64,000 bases of DNA from Brachionus plicatilis. Lineage: Eukaryota > Rotifera > Eurotatoria > Ploima > Brachionidae. The DNA is taken from the NCBI GenBank assembly GCA_010279815.1, contig QEOQ01000508.1, positions 192,936 to 256,935 on the forward strand. The letters run 5' to 3'. Of the stretch, positions 1 to 11,118 are shown one piece after another; the stretch's first letter is position 1; each line of letters opens with the position of its first letter. The notes below the pieces were generated by a model. The model was not told where the DNA came from. It saw nothing but the letters and a program-made list of their open reading frames with translations, and searched no databases. A program made the position numbers and the translations under genes.

Positions 1-387
1 TATATTTTTCAATCAAAAATTATTTAATTCAACTGCGCAATTTAATTACAATTTCAGCAAATTTCTCAATTTTTATCTTTTTAATCGGCTTTTTTTATTA
101 ATTGTTTCTAAATGTAACTATTTTATTTTTTATTTTTATAACAATCGATTGGCAAAAAGAAGGACTCTGATCCATTCTAAGCTGCTGGAGGTTATCCTCG
201 AACTATTTAACAATAAATAAATAAATAAATTTAATTACATAGCTTTTGAATAGTCTCGTCTAATATTTAGCATATTTGTTTGTTGCGTTATTTAGCATTT
301 TGCAGAGAGATTTAATCAAAAGCCATTCAAAAGTTATAAACAAAATGCTATTTGATCTGATTTTTTTGATCCTAAACTTCAGGATGC
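1..387. repeat. Foldback (MITE-like) element, copy A1, cut by window edge
   Basis: The right arm (about 265-387) matches the right arm of the element at 5488-5782: the blocks tttaatcaaa, ccattcaaaagttata and tgatctgatttttttg, ending in cctaaacttcaggatgc. Positions 18-55 match that element's interior (attatttaattcaactgc). About 190 bp in between are not shared, and the left end is not visible here. It is non-coding and probably a non-autonomous DNA transposon. The short reading frame on the minus strand across 260-469 is only the AT-rich arm read through. Confidence 0.6.
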
Positions 388-446
388 CCGACAAATGCTG
401 CATGCTAAAGAAATAAAGAAATAGTAAGGCAGCAATTAGACATCGT

Positions 447-785
447 GAAATTTTATAAAAAACTTCCAATACAAAAATAAATAGATTTTATAACTTTTGT
501 TCTAAATGTCAAAAACTTGTCCTGAAAATGAAACAAAAAGAAACTACTGTTGTTTCACCTTCTGCAGAAATCTGCAAAATCTGTGCAAATAAATTTCGCT
601 TTATTTTAAATACTTTTAAATAAGGTGCAATTTTTCAGATTTTGCAAAGATTTTGCAGATTTCTGCAGAAGGTGAAACAACAGTAGTTTCTTTTTGTTTC
701 ATTTTCAGGACAAGTTTTTGACATTTAGAACAAAAGTTATAGAATTTATTTATTTTTGTGTTGGAAGTTTTGTATGAAATTTCAA
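447..785. repeat. Inverted-repeat element with ~140-bp arms
   Basis: The left arm (about 447-590) and right arm (about 645-785) are near-perfect reverse complements. Shared blocks include caaaaacttgtcctgaaaat and aactactgttgtttcacctt. The loop between them is only about 55 bp. No open reading frame is present. It looks like a foldback or MITE-type insertion; its family is not recognised. Confidence 0.75.
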
Positions 786-1310
786 AATAGCCAGCAATTA
801 TTGGTCATATCTTGATTCAAAATTCGCTTTTTATTCATCCACCTGTTGGACAACCAATTAAACAACTCACAGAACAACTCACCATTTCATATCTTTCTTT
901 CGATCTGCTCAAAAAGTCGATGCGAGAAAGTTAAAAGAAAAAAATTAGTGAAGTCCTCAAAATGCATTGTTGGAAGGAATATCATATTTTATTCAAATTG
1001 TATGCCTAAGAACTTGTAAAGTAATTAATAATGATTAAAATATGAGTACGGTTAACACCTTAAAAAGGAAAAATTTAACCAAATCGTCAAAAAAATGAAG
1101 ACAGTACTCAATATTTATTTTATCCCTTTAAGGTGTATTATTAATAAAAATACTAAATAGTAACGAACTAATTATTTAGCCTAAGGGTCTAAAATTATCC
1201 TATATTACACGCTTGCAAAGCTAATTTTATACAGTAAATTTCTTGTTTTAATTTTTAATTTTACAGTTTCTTCAATCGAAAATTTCCTCATTTCTGAGTC
1301 GCACTTCGAA

Positions 1311-1692
1311 GGGGTTGTGAAGTTCGTTTCAATTCAAAATAACTTGAATAACTTTAAAAAAGATAAAAACATAAAAAAAGAGATAATTTAGTTCTATAAA
1401 ATACTTAAATATAAGCAAATGTGCTTAATGCAGTAAAATAGGTCTGCAAAATAATTTGCAGTTTTTTGCGTTTGCACGCCATTAAAAAGTATTCTAATCA
1501 ACTTTGCAAAGTATTTTGTACAGTACAAAGTACTAAGTACTTGGCAGAGTTTTTGCAGGCATATATTTTCGGATTAAGCAAAGTTGCTTAAACATTAAGC
1601 ATTTTACAAAACTAAATTATTCCTGATAGTAAAAAAGTTATTCAAATTTTTCTGAATTATAACGATCGAATTGAAATGAACTTCACAACCCC
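1311..1692. repeat. MITE family C, copy 1 (TIR GGGGTTGTGAAGTTCG)
   Basis: It starts ggggttgtgaagttcgtttc and ends gaaatgaacttcacaacccc. The interior is rich in ttgca and agtac motifs. Flanks carry an imperfect 8-bp repeat (cacttcga on the left, cacttctg on the right), which fits a hAT-like target duplication. A second copy lies at 6902-7206 inside the nicotinic receptor gene. Confidence 0.7.
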
Positions 1693-1730
1693 CACTTCTG
1701 AAATTGCTATTAGAAGTTTATGCATTGAAG

Positions 1731-2190
1731 AGCATCTTGAAGTTGACGATTAATTCAAAATATCATTTTAATTCAAAGATTATCATTAGATATTAAAATT
1801 AATCTTTTAATGAATTCAAATAATTCTAATGTAGCAAAATAAATTATTTATTTCGAAAATATTCGTAGGAAAGATCGATCTTTTCATTTAATTACTTAAT
1901 TTGAATTTAATATCTGAAATTCGTTTTTTAATTTTTTTTTAATTTTGAATGTTAGATACAAATAGAAACTTTTGAAATAAAAAATTTCAAAATTTATTCT
2001 ACAAAAAATCAGCTTATTAATTTGAATTTTAATAAATCTATTTTTTAAATCTACATGACATTTAAAGCATTTTAAATTAACATTATTTAAATAAATTTAA
2101 AGATAAATTTTAAAATTTAAAGATAAACTCTTTGAATTGAAATTGAAATTGAATTGGTATTTTTGAATTGATCGTCAACTTCAAGATGCC
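1731..2190. repeat. MITE family B with perfect 8-bp TSD
   Basis: The terminal inverted repeat starts agcatcttgaagttgacgat; the other end is atcgtcaacttcaagatgcc. The direct repeat cattgaag occurs at 1723-1730 and again at 2191-2198, immediately outside both ends, so the boundaries are firm. There is no coding capacity. The 8-bp duplication suggests mobilisation by a hAT-type transposase. The first 12-13 bp of the TIR are shared with family A (1-387 and 5488-5782). Confidence 0.8.
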
Positions 2191-4001
2191 CATTGAAGTT
2201 AAAAAACAACAAACCCAAATTGAAAAAGCCAAAAATATTTCATATTCATCACAATCATCAACAAGTTCTCCATCCTCTTCACTGCTTAATTAAAATTAAA
2301 ATTTTGTGTTAATAATTAAATAAAAAAAAGTGAATTTTATCCATCTTCAAAAATTTTTCGAAAAACGAAAAATTAACTGGATTTACATTTACCTAAAATT
2401 ATTTCTAAGTTAAAAAAAAATTAATCTAATTTTTAAGTAAAGGAAAAGGTTCGTCTTTATTAGTTTATAGATAAGGTGATCATCAAAGAATATCAAAATT
2501 TGCTTAAAAAAAACATGCTCTAAAATATGCTCTAAAATTCTTTATAATATAATAATATTTTACAAAATTTAAGCCAATTTATTTAATTTTCATTTAATAT
2601 AATTATTATTTTTGGAATTACGATTAGAATTAGCTTATAAAAATACATAAAAAAAACAAAAAAATACAATTAAATGAAATAAAAATAAAAATACCAAAAT
2701 ACAATTCAATAAATTTTTATTTTGATTTTTAAAAAATTTAATTTTGAAAAAAAAAATAAATAAATAAATTTTTTTTATAAATAAAAAATCTTAATTATTT
2801 CTTCAAAATATAAAAATTTAATTGAAGCTCTCTATGTTTAGATTAAATTTAAACAGCGTAAAATCTTCTTTTCTTATTCAATATTTCAAAATATTAATTA
2901 TAATGCTCTTTATGATTTATATTTTTTTAATGTGCTTTATATGTTTAAAATTATTTATATTCTTATTAAGACAAAATATTCATATGTATGTCACAACACA
3001 AAATATGTTCATGCATATTTTTACAGTCTCTGGTCATGCCAAATCTCATCAAACACTTTGGAGATATCAAAAAAATTTTTTAATATTTTTTAAGAATTAT
3101 TTTTATTTCAATTAAATGATTCTCCTATTTATCGGATAGAGAAGAAAAGATTATCAGCGGTTCGTCGATTTTTTCTATATACTGATTGTTCCTAAATTAG
3201 TAATGAGTTTTTTCTACATAACAAGATGATCTAAAAAGATTATTCCAACAGCTTGTGGTACTGATTGGTCGGCAAATAGCTGGAACTTGTGTTAAAAATA
3301 TCTTTACTTTTAGGTAAAATTAAAAAGTGAATTTTTCATATTTCTAAAATTCGAAAAAGTTGCTATCAAATTTCACAATTTAATAAGGCTTTGATTTTTC
3401 GTTACTGGCATAAAAAATGATTTAAAACTCATTTATTTATTAATATTTTATTGACAAATATTCTCAACATTAAGTGACTAATTTTTTGAAATAAAAATAT
3501 AAAATTATTTTTTATGGAAAAAACTTCATATGACGAAAATAAAATTGTGCGTCAAATTAAAAATCAAATATTTTTCTTAAGAATAGAATTTTTAATTTTA
3601 TTAGTCTAAAGAGCTTTTTTGAAGTTACTCTTGAACTTGAAATTTTAACTGACTCTGATAATTTTAGGTAAATTTATGTAAAATAACGTTTTCGTTAATC
3701 ATAAAAAGGTCTAAAAATATCGTTTTTTTCTATATTTTCGACGAATTTTGGATTTTTTGGTTTTGTTTAAAAAAACAGAGATTATTCCTGTAAAATACAT
3801 GTGAAATTTTGAGTAAAAAAAGAGGTTAAATTTTTTTCAATTAAATGCTCAAGTACCAGGCTACAACAAATTTATGTATCAGTAAAAAAAATTTTAAGTA
3901 TCTAGATTAATATATCCATTTAAACATTTTTAATTTCAATTAAAAACAATGATTAGTTATAATTTTATTAGACATTAAAAAAGCATTTTGAATGAGCAAA
4001 A
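2191..4001. other. AT-rich intergenic stretch, no gene seen
   Basis: Homopolymer-rich DNA downstream of the nicotinic receptor gene. A plus-strand frame at 2822-3115 is almost all F, L, I, M and K with no family similarity and no splice context, so it is not called. On the minus strand an AATAAA-like signal lies roughly 35-40 bp past the receptor stop codon, near 3963. Confidence 0.5.
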
Positions 4002-7000
4002 TTAATAAAATCGAGCATTTGGAATTTTATAAATTAAATAAAATATAAGCACAAAACTCGAAATAACAAAAGTATATCCCAAAAGAGCGTCAATCACATA
4101 AGCCAACTGAGTCCATTGAATTCGGACTTCTTCTCTATATTCATTTATTTGCTCTCTTAGTTCGTAAAAGTCTATTTTTCTATCAAAATCTTTCAACATT
4201 TTCATTAGTTTTTTTTGATTATAATAAAGTTCCCGAAAAGAATGAGAATGATCCTCATAATCTTTAGCTTTAAGAACAAGATTTATTCCATTCAGCGTTT
4301 CTCTATTATGGTCACTACTGATGGAAGAAAAATCCTCTTCAGCTGACTTGTATTCTTTTTGGGATTTAGTTTTTCGCCAATTATTTTTTGAAATAAGAGG
4401 AGATTCTCGTATCAGAAGTCGATTAGAAAGCACATCTTCATCAAAATTACCACAATAAGACTTTTCAATTTTATTAATATTTCCTCTTGGTTTAGTCTCA
4501 GTCAAAATCAACCCTTCGACATCAAAAAAGTCTTGATTTTTAGCTGAATGTTCTTGTAAAGATGATCTCTGTTTAAATCGGGAAGGGACTATTCTTGATT
4601 TATATTTAGTTATTCGGAGATCGATGTTTATTAACAAAATTTTGGCAATTACACCAAAAAACAATTTCTGTATAATCCCCGATACTGGTTTTCCTTCATT
4701 TCCTTTTTTATGAATATTTAAAGATAACACTGTTCCCGCTGTTGCTAATGAAATTATAAACATTGATCCGAAGTAGTATGATGCAATCAATGGAACACTG
4801 TCTGAATTTGGAGGCATACTTTCAGCCACAAGCTTAAAATATTAATTAAATAAATCATAAGATCCAAAAAAAATACCATCAGAAAAACAGTCATGCTCAG
4901 GAGGGTTGTGACTCCCATGCTAACTTTTTCTCCACTATCGGGAGGTATCAAGAATCCCAAAAATCCAACAATTGTAATTAGCATACTCGGTAGTATCATG
5001 TTGAACACATAGAACAATGGCCGTCTTTTAATAATTACATGATACGTGATATTTGGATAAGGATTGGGACAACATGAGTATGTTTTTACATTTCTATAGA
5101 CTGATAATTCTTCCAGGTTCCATTCGCCATTTGCTATATAGTTTGAAAGATCCCCAAAATCTGAATTTTTTATTAAATTAATTCCATAGCCATCATAAGT
5201 CCAACTTGCTAAATAGAAAAAGGATTCAATGAAAGTTTTAAAATTTTTTTATTAAAAACTTCACGTTAAAAATTTTAATTTTATTTCTTTAATTTGACCT
5301 GAATCCATGTCTTTTGATAAAGATAAGCAAATAAATATAGAGCATAAAAATTCGTTTATAATGTGTCTCAAGAATCTGCTAATTGAACAGAAAAAATAAT
5401 TAAGTTTAGATTATTTTCGAACTATCATATATTATTTATAATAAATTTAATAAAGTTATAGTTGCTGAATATAACTTTATATTTTTGGCATCTTGAAGTT
5501 TAGGATCAAAAAAATCAGATCAAAAATCATTTTTTTTTATATCTTTTGAATGGTATTTGATTAAATCTCTCTGCAAAATTCTGCAATTTTAAAAATTATT
5601 TAATTCAACTGCACAATTTAATTGCAGAGTTTTTGCAGAGCCTTATATTTAGCATGTTTTTTGCATTAGTTAGCATTTTGTAGAGAGACTTAATCAAATA
5701 CCATTCAAAAGTTATAAAAATAATAATTTTTTTCTGATAAATTTTTTTGATCTGATTTTTTTGGTCCTAAACTTCAAGATGTGCTGAAGCAATCAGAAAC
5801 ATTAAGAATATAAAATCACTTGAACAAATTAAAAAGAGAAAGGTGCGTTCTAAAAGAATATGATCACTGAAAAATTTATTGATTTTTTCTTAAAATTCTT
5901 TAATTTTGAAAATGTTTAAAACTTGAAAATTGTGTTAAAAATCGAGACTAAAGGCAATCGTTTCATTCGAAATTTTTTTTTTTAAATAAACTTACCAAAA
6001 GGAAGACTGCAATTTTGTTGATCAAATGGAAAATATCGTACATTTATAGAACATGCACTTTTGACTATGGTTGTTGATAACCAGGTGACATTTCCATTGC
6101 TTTCGATCATCAATTGAGTAGAAATTTGGCTAATTGATGCTAAAGTGTCAGCATTGTTATACAAAATAATATCCTTGATAAAAAAGTCATTTTTTGTTTT
6201 GTATTTTTTTAAAAAGGATTAATTACTGGCTTCCAAATTTTATCATGTGGTAATCTGATTTCTCTTAAGCCCCCATACTCATCAGGATCCCATTTTAATT
6301 TATTGTCAATCCAGAACTTTATGAAAATTTAAAATAAATTATCACTCAAAAGCTTTGTTAATTTTAATGGCAAGCTTTTTTTTCATTCAGAAATTTTTTA
6401 AAATTTTAAATATTTAAAAAAATTTGAAAATTTCAAGCAAAAATTTACATATATAAGTGCCCAAATTACAAATTATAGTTTTATTACTTCCATAATGATT
6501 TTCTGCTATTTTTAATTTTTCTTAATCAAATTAATTGCTTAAATTTTTCAAATTTGATAGATAAAAATTAGCATTTCTTAAAATCTTGTATTCTTAAATT
6601 TAATTTTTATTAGTTTTTGAATCTCAATAAGAAAAAATCTTATAGTAGTAGTATTAGAATTAGTTTTAACCGCAGCATGACGTGAATGAAATCGCTGAAA
6701 TAATTATAATTGAAATATTGATGAAAATATTTAGATCTAAAAAAGCTATTTATTCTATGAAATCAAATGAATTCAAAAAAATGTATTAAATTTAAAATTG
6801 TTTAGCAGATATCTTCTTCTAGTCTACAAAATCGTTCATATCACTAGAAATTATTTTAAAATATTAATTGATATTAATAAAACTAGAATAATTTAAATTT
6901 CGGGGTTATGAAGTTCTTTGCCAAAAACTTTTGAATGGAATGAAATAAACTGGTTCTGCACAAGATTACAAGTTTTTTACACATGAGACCTTCGAGTGCA

Positions 7001-7825
7001 ATAACTGTGCAAAGTATTAGCTCACCTTATCTAGATCATTCTTAATGTAGTACAAAATATATAAGTTTGCCCGCCATTTTGCAGACTATATCCTGGGGTG
7101 TTACAAACTTGCTACGGGTTGTAACATTTTTTATTTCATTTCATTCTAAAGTTATTGGCAAAGAACTAAATTGAAATGATCGAACTGAAACGAACTTCAC
7201 AACCCCTTTAATTTCGCTCTCCATCTATAGATTTAAAAAATATTGTTTGAATAGAAATTTTTTTTATAAATTTAAAAGAATTGGGAAAATAATTACTAAA
7301 AATTTAAGTTAATAATGGTTCAATATTATTTGATTCAATTTACAATGAATAAAGTTGATATAAAATGTTCGAGTTAAATTATAACTAAATAAATTTACCA
7401 TTGTTATCCAACAATTGGTGGTCATAACTTGATTTTTTTCGTCCTTTTCAAATGTAAATTAATCAAAAACCTAAACCTCATTAAAAACTTACCACGTCTA
7501 TTAATTGTGATAAGGACAAATCAAAAGAAACATTTGTTGGAATCGAAAAGTGAGGAGTTGGACGTGCATACATATTGTAGCTTTTAAGTAAATCATTTAT
7601 CAATCTGTATTCATTTTCATCAGACATGACACCTTAAATGGGAATTAGATATTATTAAAAATTAATTATTATTTATTTATGGATAAGTAATTGTTTATTG
7701 ATTTTAAATATTCAACTTAAACATTTAGTCGACTTAAACTAATGGAAGCTAATTTTTCGAAAAGTGTTAGACTCACCGTTAAGAATTGCCACATAAAAGA
7801 TCACATACATTTTTGCATAAACCAT
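4002..7825 (-). CDS. Nicotinic acetylcholine receptor, alpha-type subunit (7 exons)
   Basis: Cys-loop ligand-gated cation channel subunit of the plasma membrane. Exons: 7825-7777, 7632-7493, 7443-7399, 6316-6227, 6173-5996, 5208-4877, 4832-4002; phases add up to 554 aa. Visible: a signal peptide (residues 1-16), the LIDVDEKNQ segment of the ligand-binding domain, the Cys-loop C-x13-C with YFPFD (C149, C163), and the vicinal pair YSCCPNPYP (C213-C214) that defines alpha subunits. TM1 is followed by GEKVSMGVTTLLS in TM2, then AESMPPNSDSVPLI into TM3, a long cytoplasmic loop, and TM4 near the C-terminus. GEK before TM2 predicts cation selectivity. The sequence resembles alpha7-like and invertebrate subunits; the exact paralogue cannot be set here. 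Two introns hold foldback elements. Confidence 0.93.
5488..5782. repeat. MITE family A, copy A2, inside a receptor intron
   Basis: The left end gcatcttgaagtttaggatc and right end gatcctaaacttcaagatg-like sequence (ggtcctaaacttcaagatg) form inverted arms of about 100 bp around a loop containing attatttaattcaactgc. It lies in the intron between the Cys-loop exon and the TM1-TM2 exon of the nicotinic receptor gene. It is non-coding and shares its termini with family B and its arms with the element at 1-387. Confidence 0.75.
6902..7206. repeat. MITE family C, copy 2, inside a receptor intron
   Basis: It starts ggggttatgaagttctttgc and ends gaaacgaacttcacaacccc, the same TIR as the copy at 1311-1692. 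Flanks (tttaaatttc, tttaatttcg) resemble an imperfect 8-9 bp target duplication. It lies in the intron between receptor exons 7443-7399 and 6316-6227, so it postdates that gene structure. Confidence 0.7.
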
Positions 7826-10093
7826 ACTTTATATTTGACTAAATATCCTTTCAAACAATCTCTGCATTCAAATCATTCATGACTTCAGCATTTAGACAAA
7901 TTAAAAAGTTCAAATCAATTAGATCTAAAAATATTATTAACAAAAATTATTGATAAAGTAATTTAATGATTTGTACCCTGAGAGCCAGTCGAGATTCGAA
8001 AAATCTCAATTAACCTTTTAACTCCATGTAATTCAATACGAATTTTATTTTTAAAAGATTTTAAATGTGTGATAATTATTTTTTGTGCTCACTTCTCACT
8101 GGGCTAATTTACTTTTAGCCAAGATAGCTTTAGATTTATCGGAATAGATTCTTCAAAATTCCCAGCAAGAGTTATTATTGCTAAAAATCAATTAATTGAA
8201 TCATATGTTAAATAAAAGAGCATACTAAAAGAAATTATACTTAAAATAAATTACAACAAAAATTTATCAATTTATAAAATTCGATATTCATAAATTTTTA
8301 AATAAAAATCTTTGAAATTTTAACAAAATCTAATGAAAAAACGAATCTAGAAAACTATGAAAACCCATTTTTTAAATTTAAAAAAAAACTTTCATTGTAA
8401 AATTAAAAATTTGAGACTATTGGGTTTTGGGTAATTGCAATTAAAAACATTTGTTCTTAACTTACATCCTTATTTAAAACATTGAATTGTTTCCTAAATT
8501 TGATCGATTTAAAAAAGAATGATGAAAATTCTGATTATTGAAAATTTTTGTTAGACTAATGAAAATAAATCTAAATTTAATGAAGTAAAAATTTCAATAA
8601 TTATTTTAAGTGAAAATTAAAAGAATTGTATTTGATAATAGTTACCCGAACATGATAGTTAAGCTAAGAAAACTATTGTTATTATTGAATATTTAAACTT
8701 TTTTGAATATTTTTTAGTTGCTTAAAAAATTTAGCTGACTCGATTTTGCATCTGACCCGTACATTCAATATAGTTTAAATTATCACTAATTCCAATAGTT
8801 TTACCTGAATTAAATTAATTAGAACAAATCAAATTTTTTGTTCTCTTTGGTTTTAAAAGTATTTGAACAACAATTAAAAATTCTGAATTTTAATCCATAA
8901 GTTTTTAGCTTTTGCATCATTAGTAAGTGATGTTAATCGAGCAGAAAAGACTTAGAATGTTTCTTAGAATATGTAATTGAATCATAAAATTTATAATTTT
9001 CCAATCAACTAATTTTTTTATTCATATCTCAATCATGTGAGTAAGAAGTTTAAATTAATAAAATACAATTTATTTCAATTGAGCAAATTCTGGCTAAGTT
9101 TGAAAACCATTTAATATTAGTTTTATATAATTAATCAATAAGGAAAAAAAGGAGCTTCTAACCATACTGTCATCTAGGTAAGTATTTTAGGGGCCAGTTC
9201 CATTTTATTTTTATTGTTCATTTCAAAAAAATTACATCATGATTTGCCATTATAAAATAAACATTTGATAATATTATAAACTACTTACTCATCAAATAAC
9301 TCAATATATACGAATATTAATTATAGCATCGAAATATTACATTAGCCTCTTTAATATGACAATAACGGCTTTATTTAATTTTTTTTAAAAATTGAAAATT
9401 GGTTTTGTAAAATAAAAACAAAATATTTTTACACTCGATTTGGGAATTTAGATTGTATTTTCAAATTTTTCAGGACTGACAAATTATCCTAAATATCTGG
9501 TGAACATACTCCGATATAAATATGCCGATTTTTTTAAGAAAATAATTAGAGTCTCTTTTAGCTTTCTGCTTTGAGGTGAAAAACAAAGTTGCTCGGTAAA
9601 CAAGATCAGAACATAGATACTAAAGTAAAGCTTCTTATCGAGCTCAACTGTCCATTCATTTTAATTTTTTTTTAATTTTTAAATTAAAAATTAATTAGAC
9701 ACCAAAAGTTATTAAAAAATTGCATTTTCTTAAATTACTTTATTTAAAACAATTACTTAGAAGCTAAAACTTATTTTTTATTTCAAAAAAAAATCTATTA
9801 CATCCATTGAAGCTATAATGATTTATTTTTAAGTTTTAAATATTATATAATAGAGTGTGAATTGAAGATTTTATAAGTGTGGATAACATACACTACAGTA
9901 ATTCTAGCGGCGGTGAATTATATTTGTTTGGCAGTTTTCGAGTGTGTGTTGAAATAAAATAAATAAATTTTTAATTTTTCTAATCAAATTAAAATGGTAT
10001 CAAAGTTTTTTTTGTAAACAATTAGCATTTTAGAAAATTGATTTATTAAAGAGCTCTTAACTCGGAATATTTTAATTAAATTTTTGGTTAAAT
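7826..10093. other. Intergenic region between nAChR and CFAP161-like gene
   Basis: AT-rich DNA with stops in all frames. No protein similarity, tRNA fold or clear repeat pair was recognised. It should contain the nicotinic receptor promoter (upstream of 7825 on the minus strand) and the 3' end of the CFAP161-like transcript. Confidence 0.4.
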
Positions 10094-11011
10094 TTAAATT
10101 TTCCAATAAACATTTTGATTAATTCGTGAATATAGACGATCAAGGACAACTTTAGGTCTTAGATTTCTAAATGCAACACAAATATATTTGTTCGTGACAC
10201 AATTTTTAATCAATACTAAATCATTTCGATCAATTGGAGTATTGCTTTTTTCCAATATAATTCTTCGATCATGTTTGGACTCCTTGGGTTCAATAGTCCA
10301 AACTGATTTGCTTCCTATTCGGTCATCGATCGAAACAAAATGTACACTCAATAAGCCACTGCTCTTTTCTCTATCCAAAAAGTCACTTCCCGATGACAAG
10401 CAATACTTTCTATCGCAAGTTAGAATACAAACATTTTCGGAATAAGTTAAAGATTTGAAATTATCTTCTATTAAACCATTTTTAACTCGGAAAAATCTCA
10501 GCGATGATTCTGAAGTTTCTTCATCTTTTAAAGTTAAACTAATTTTTTTGATAAAATTCAAGTCAAGAAAATGAGGAAACTGAGAAGTTAGATAGAAAAA
10601 TTTGTGATCAATTTCAATTCGCATGACAAAACACTTAAAATCCATTTTTTGTTCAACTTTAGTTTTTTTGTTTATCAATGAGCTTTTAGACAAATTCTTT
10701 AATTTATCTTCTAAATGAAGTCTATCTTCAAACCAGTTAGACAATAAAGTTTTATTAGAATAAAACCTCAAAGGAATGTGGTTACTAAAACAAAGTCTAT
10801 GACTAAAATTTGTTTGAAATCGAGCTCTGGATATTTTTCTAAATTTGTCATTTGAACCAAGACTGGACACTGTGGTGAACTCTGACGCATTCTCCGATAT
10901 TTTTTGCTCATTCTTTAATTTATCAATTGTTAGCTCGGACCTAATGCCTTCATTTGATTCTAAGGCGAATAGCTTGGGCAAAGCTATTGTTTCAATATTT
11001 GATTTATTCAT
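10094..11011 (-). CDS. CFAP161-like ciliary protein (305 aa)
   Basis: A single-exon frame. The middle part NWFEDRLHLEDKLKNL resembles the N-terminal NWNEDVYLEEE-type motif of CFAP161. The C-terminal two thirds follow the family's beta-trefoil (MIR-like) order: a LTYSENVCIL strand, a YCLSSG strand, SVWTIEP, then NDLVLIKNCVTNKYICV. The family is an axonemal microtubule inner protein in cilia and flagella. About 80 extra residues, low in similarity, precede the conserved part. The stop follows YWKI. RBPJ-like beta-trefoil proteins were considered but lack the matching motif order. The gene starts 107 bp after the DPP8/9 stop on the same strand. Confidence 0.6.
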   Translation of the reverse strand: MNKSNIETIALPKLFALESNEGIRSELTIDKLKNEQKISENASEFTTVSSLGSNDKFRKISRARFQTNFSHRLCFSNHIPLRFYSNKTLLSNWFEDRLHLEDKLKNLSKSSLINKKTKVEQKMDFKCFVMRIEIDHKFFYLTSQFPHFLDLNFIKKISLTLKDEETSESSLRFFRVKNGLIEDNFKSLTYSENVCILTCDRKYCLSSGSDFLDREKSSGLLSVHFVSIDDRIGSKSVWTIEPKESKHDRRIILEKSNTPIDRNDLVLIKNCVTNKYICVAFRNLRPKVVLDRLYSRINQNVYWKI

Positions 11012-11118
11012 TGAATCTAGAGCGCTAAATGCTTTAATTGTAAAAATTAAATTATTTTATTGATTTAATTGAATCGCTAATATAAAAGTTAAAATTTTTA
11101 ATTTCTTTTAAAGAATAA
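11012..11118 (-). promoter_or_regulatory. Short intercistronic gap with polyA-like and AG acceptor signals
   Basis: Only 107 bp separate the DPP8/9 stop from the CFAP161-like ATG on the same strand. Read on the minus strand, the gap holds AATAAA (at 11061-11056) and then a pyrimidine/T-rich stretch ending in tttag about 14 bases before the ATG. That order, polyA signal then 3' splice acceptor, is what an operon resolved by spliced-leader trans-splicing would show. A short conventional intergenic gap or a missed upstream exon is also possible. Confidence 0.35.

Noticed and set aside
2822..3115. 97-codon plus-strand frame with hydrophobic residues
   Set aside because: Composition is what AT-rich DNA gives (F, L, I, M, K); no motif, no splice partner, no start context.
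10094..11011. RBPJ/Su(H)-like beta-trefoil protein
   Set aside because: The order of motifs and the NWFEDRLHLED segment fit CFAP161 better, and the RBPJ DNA-contact motifs are absent.
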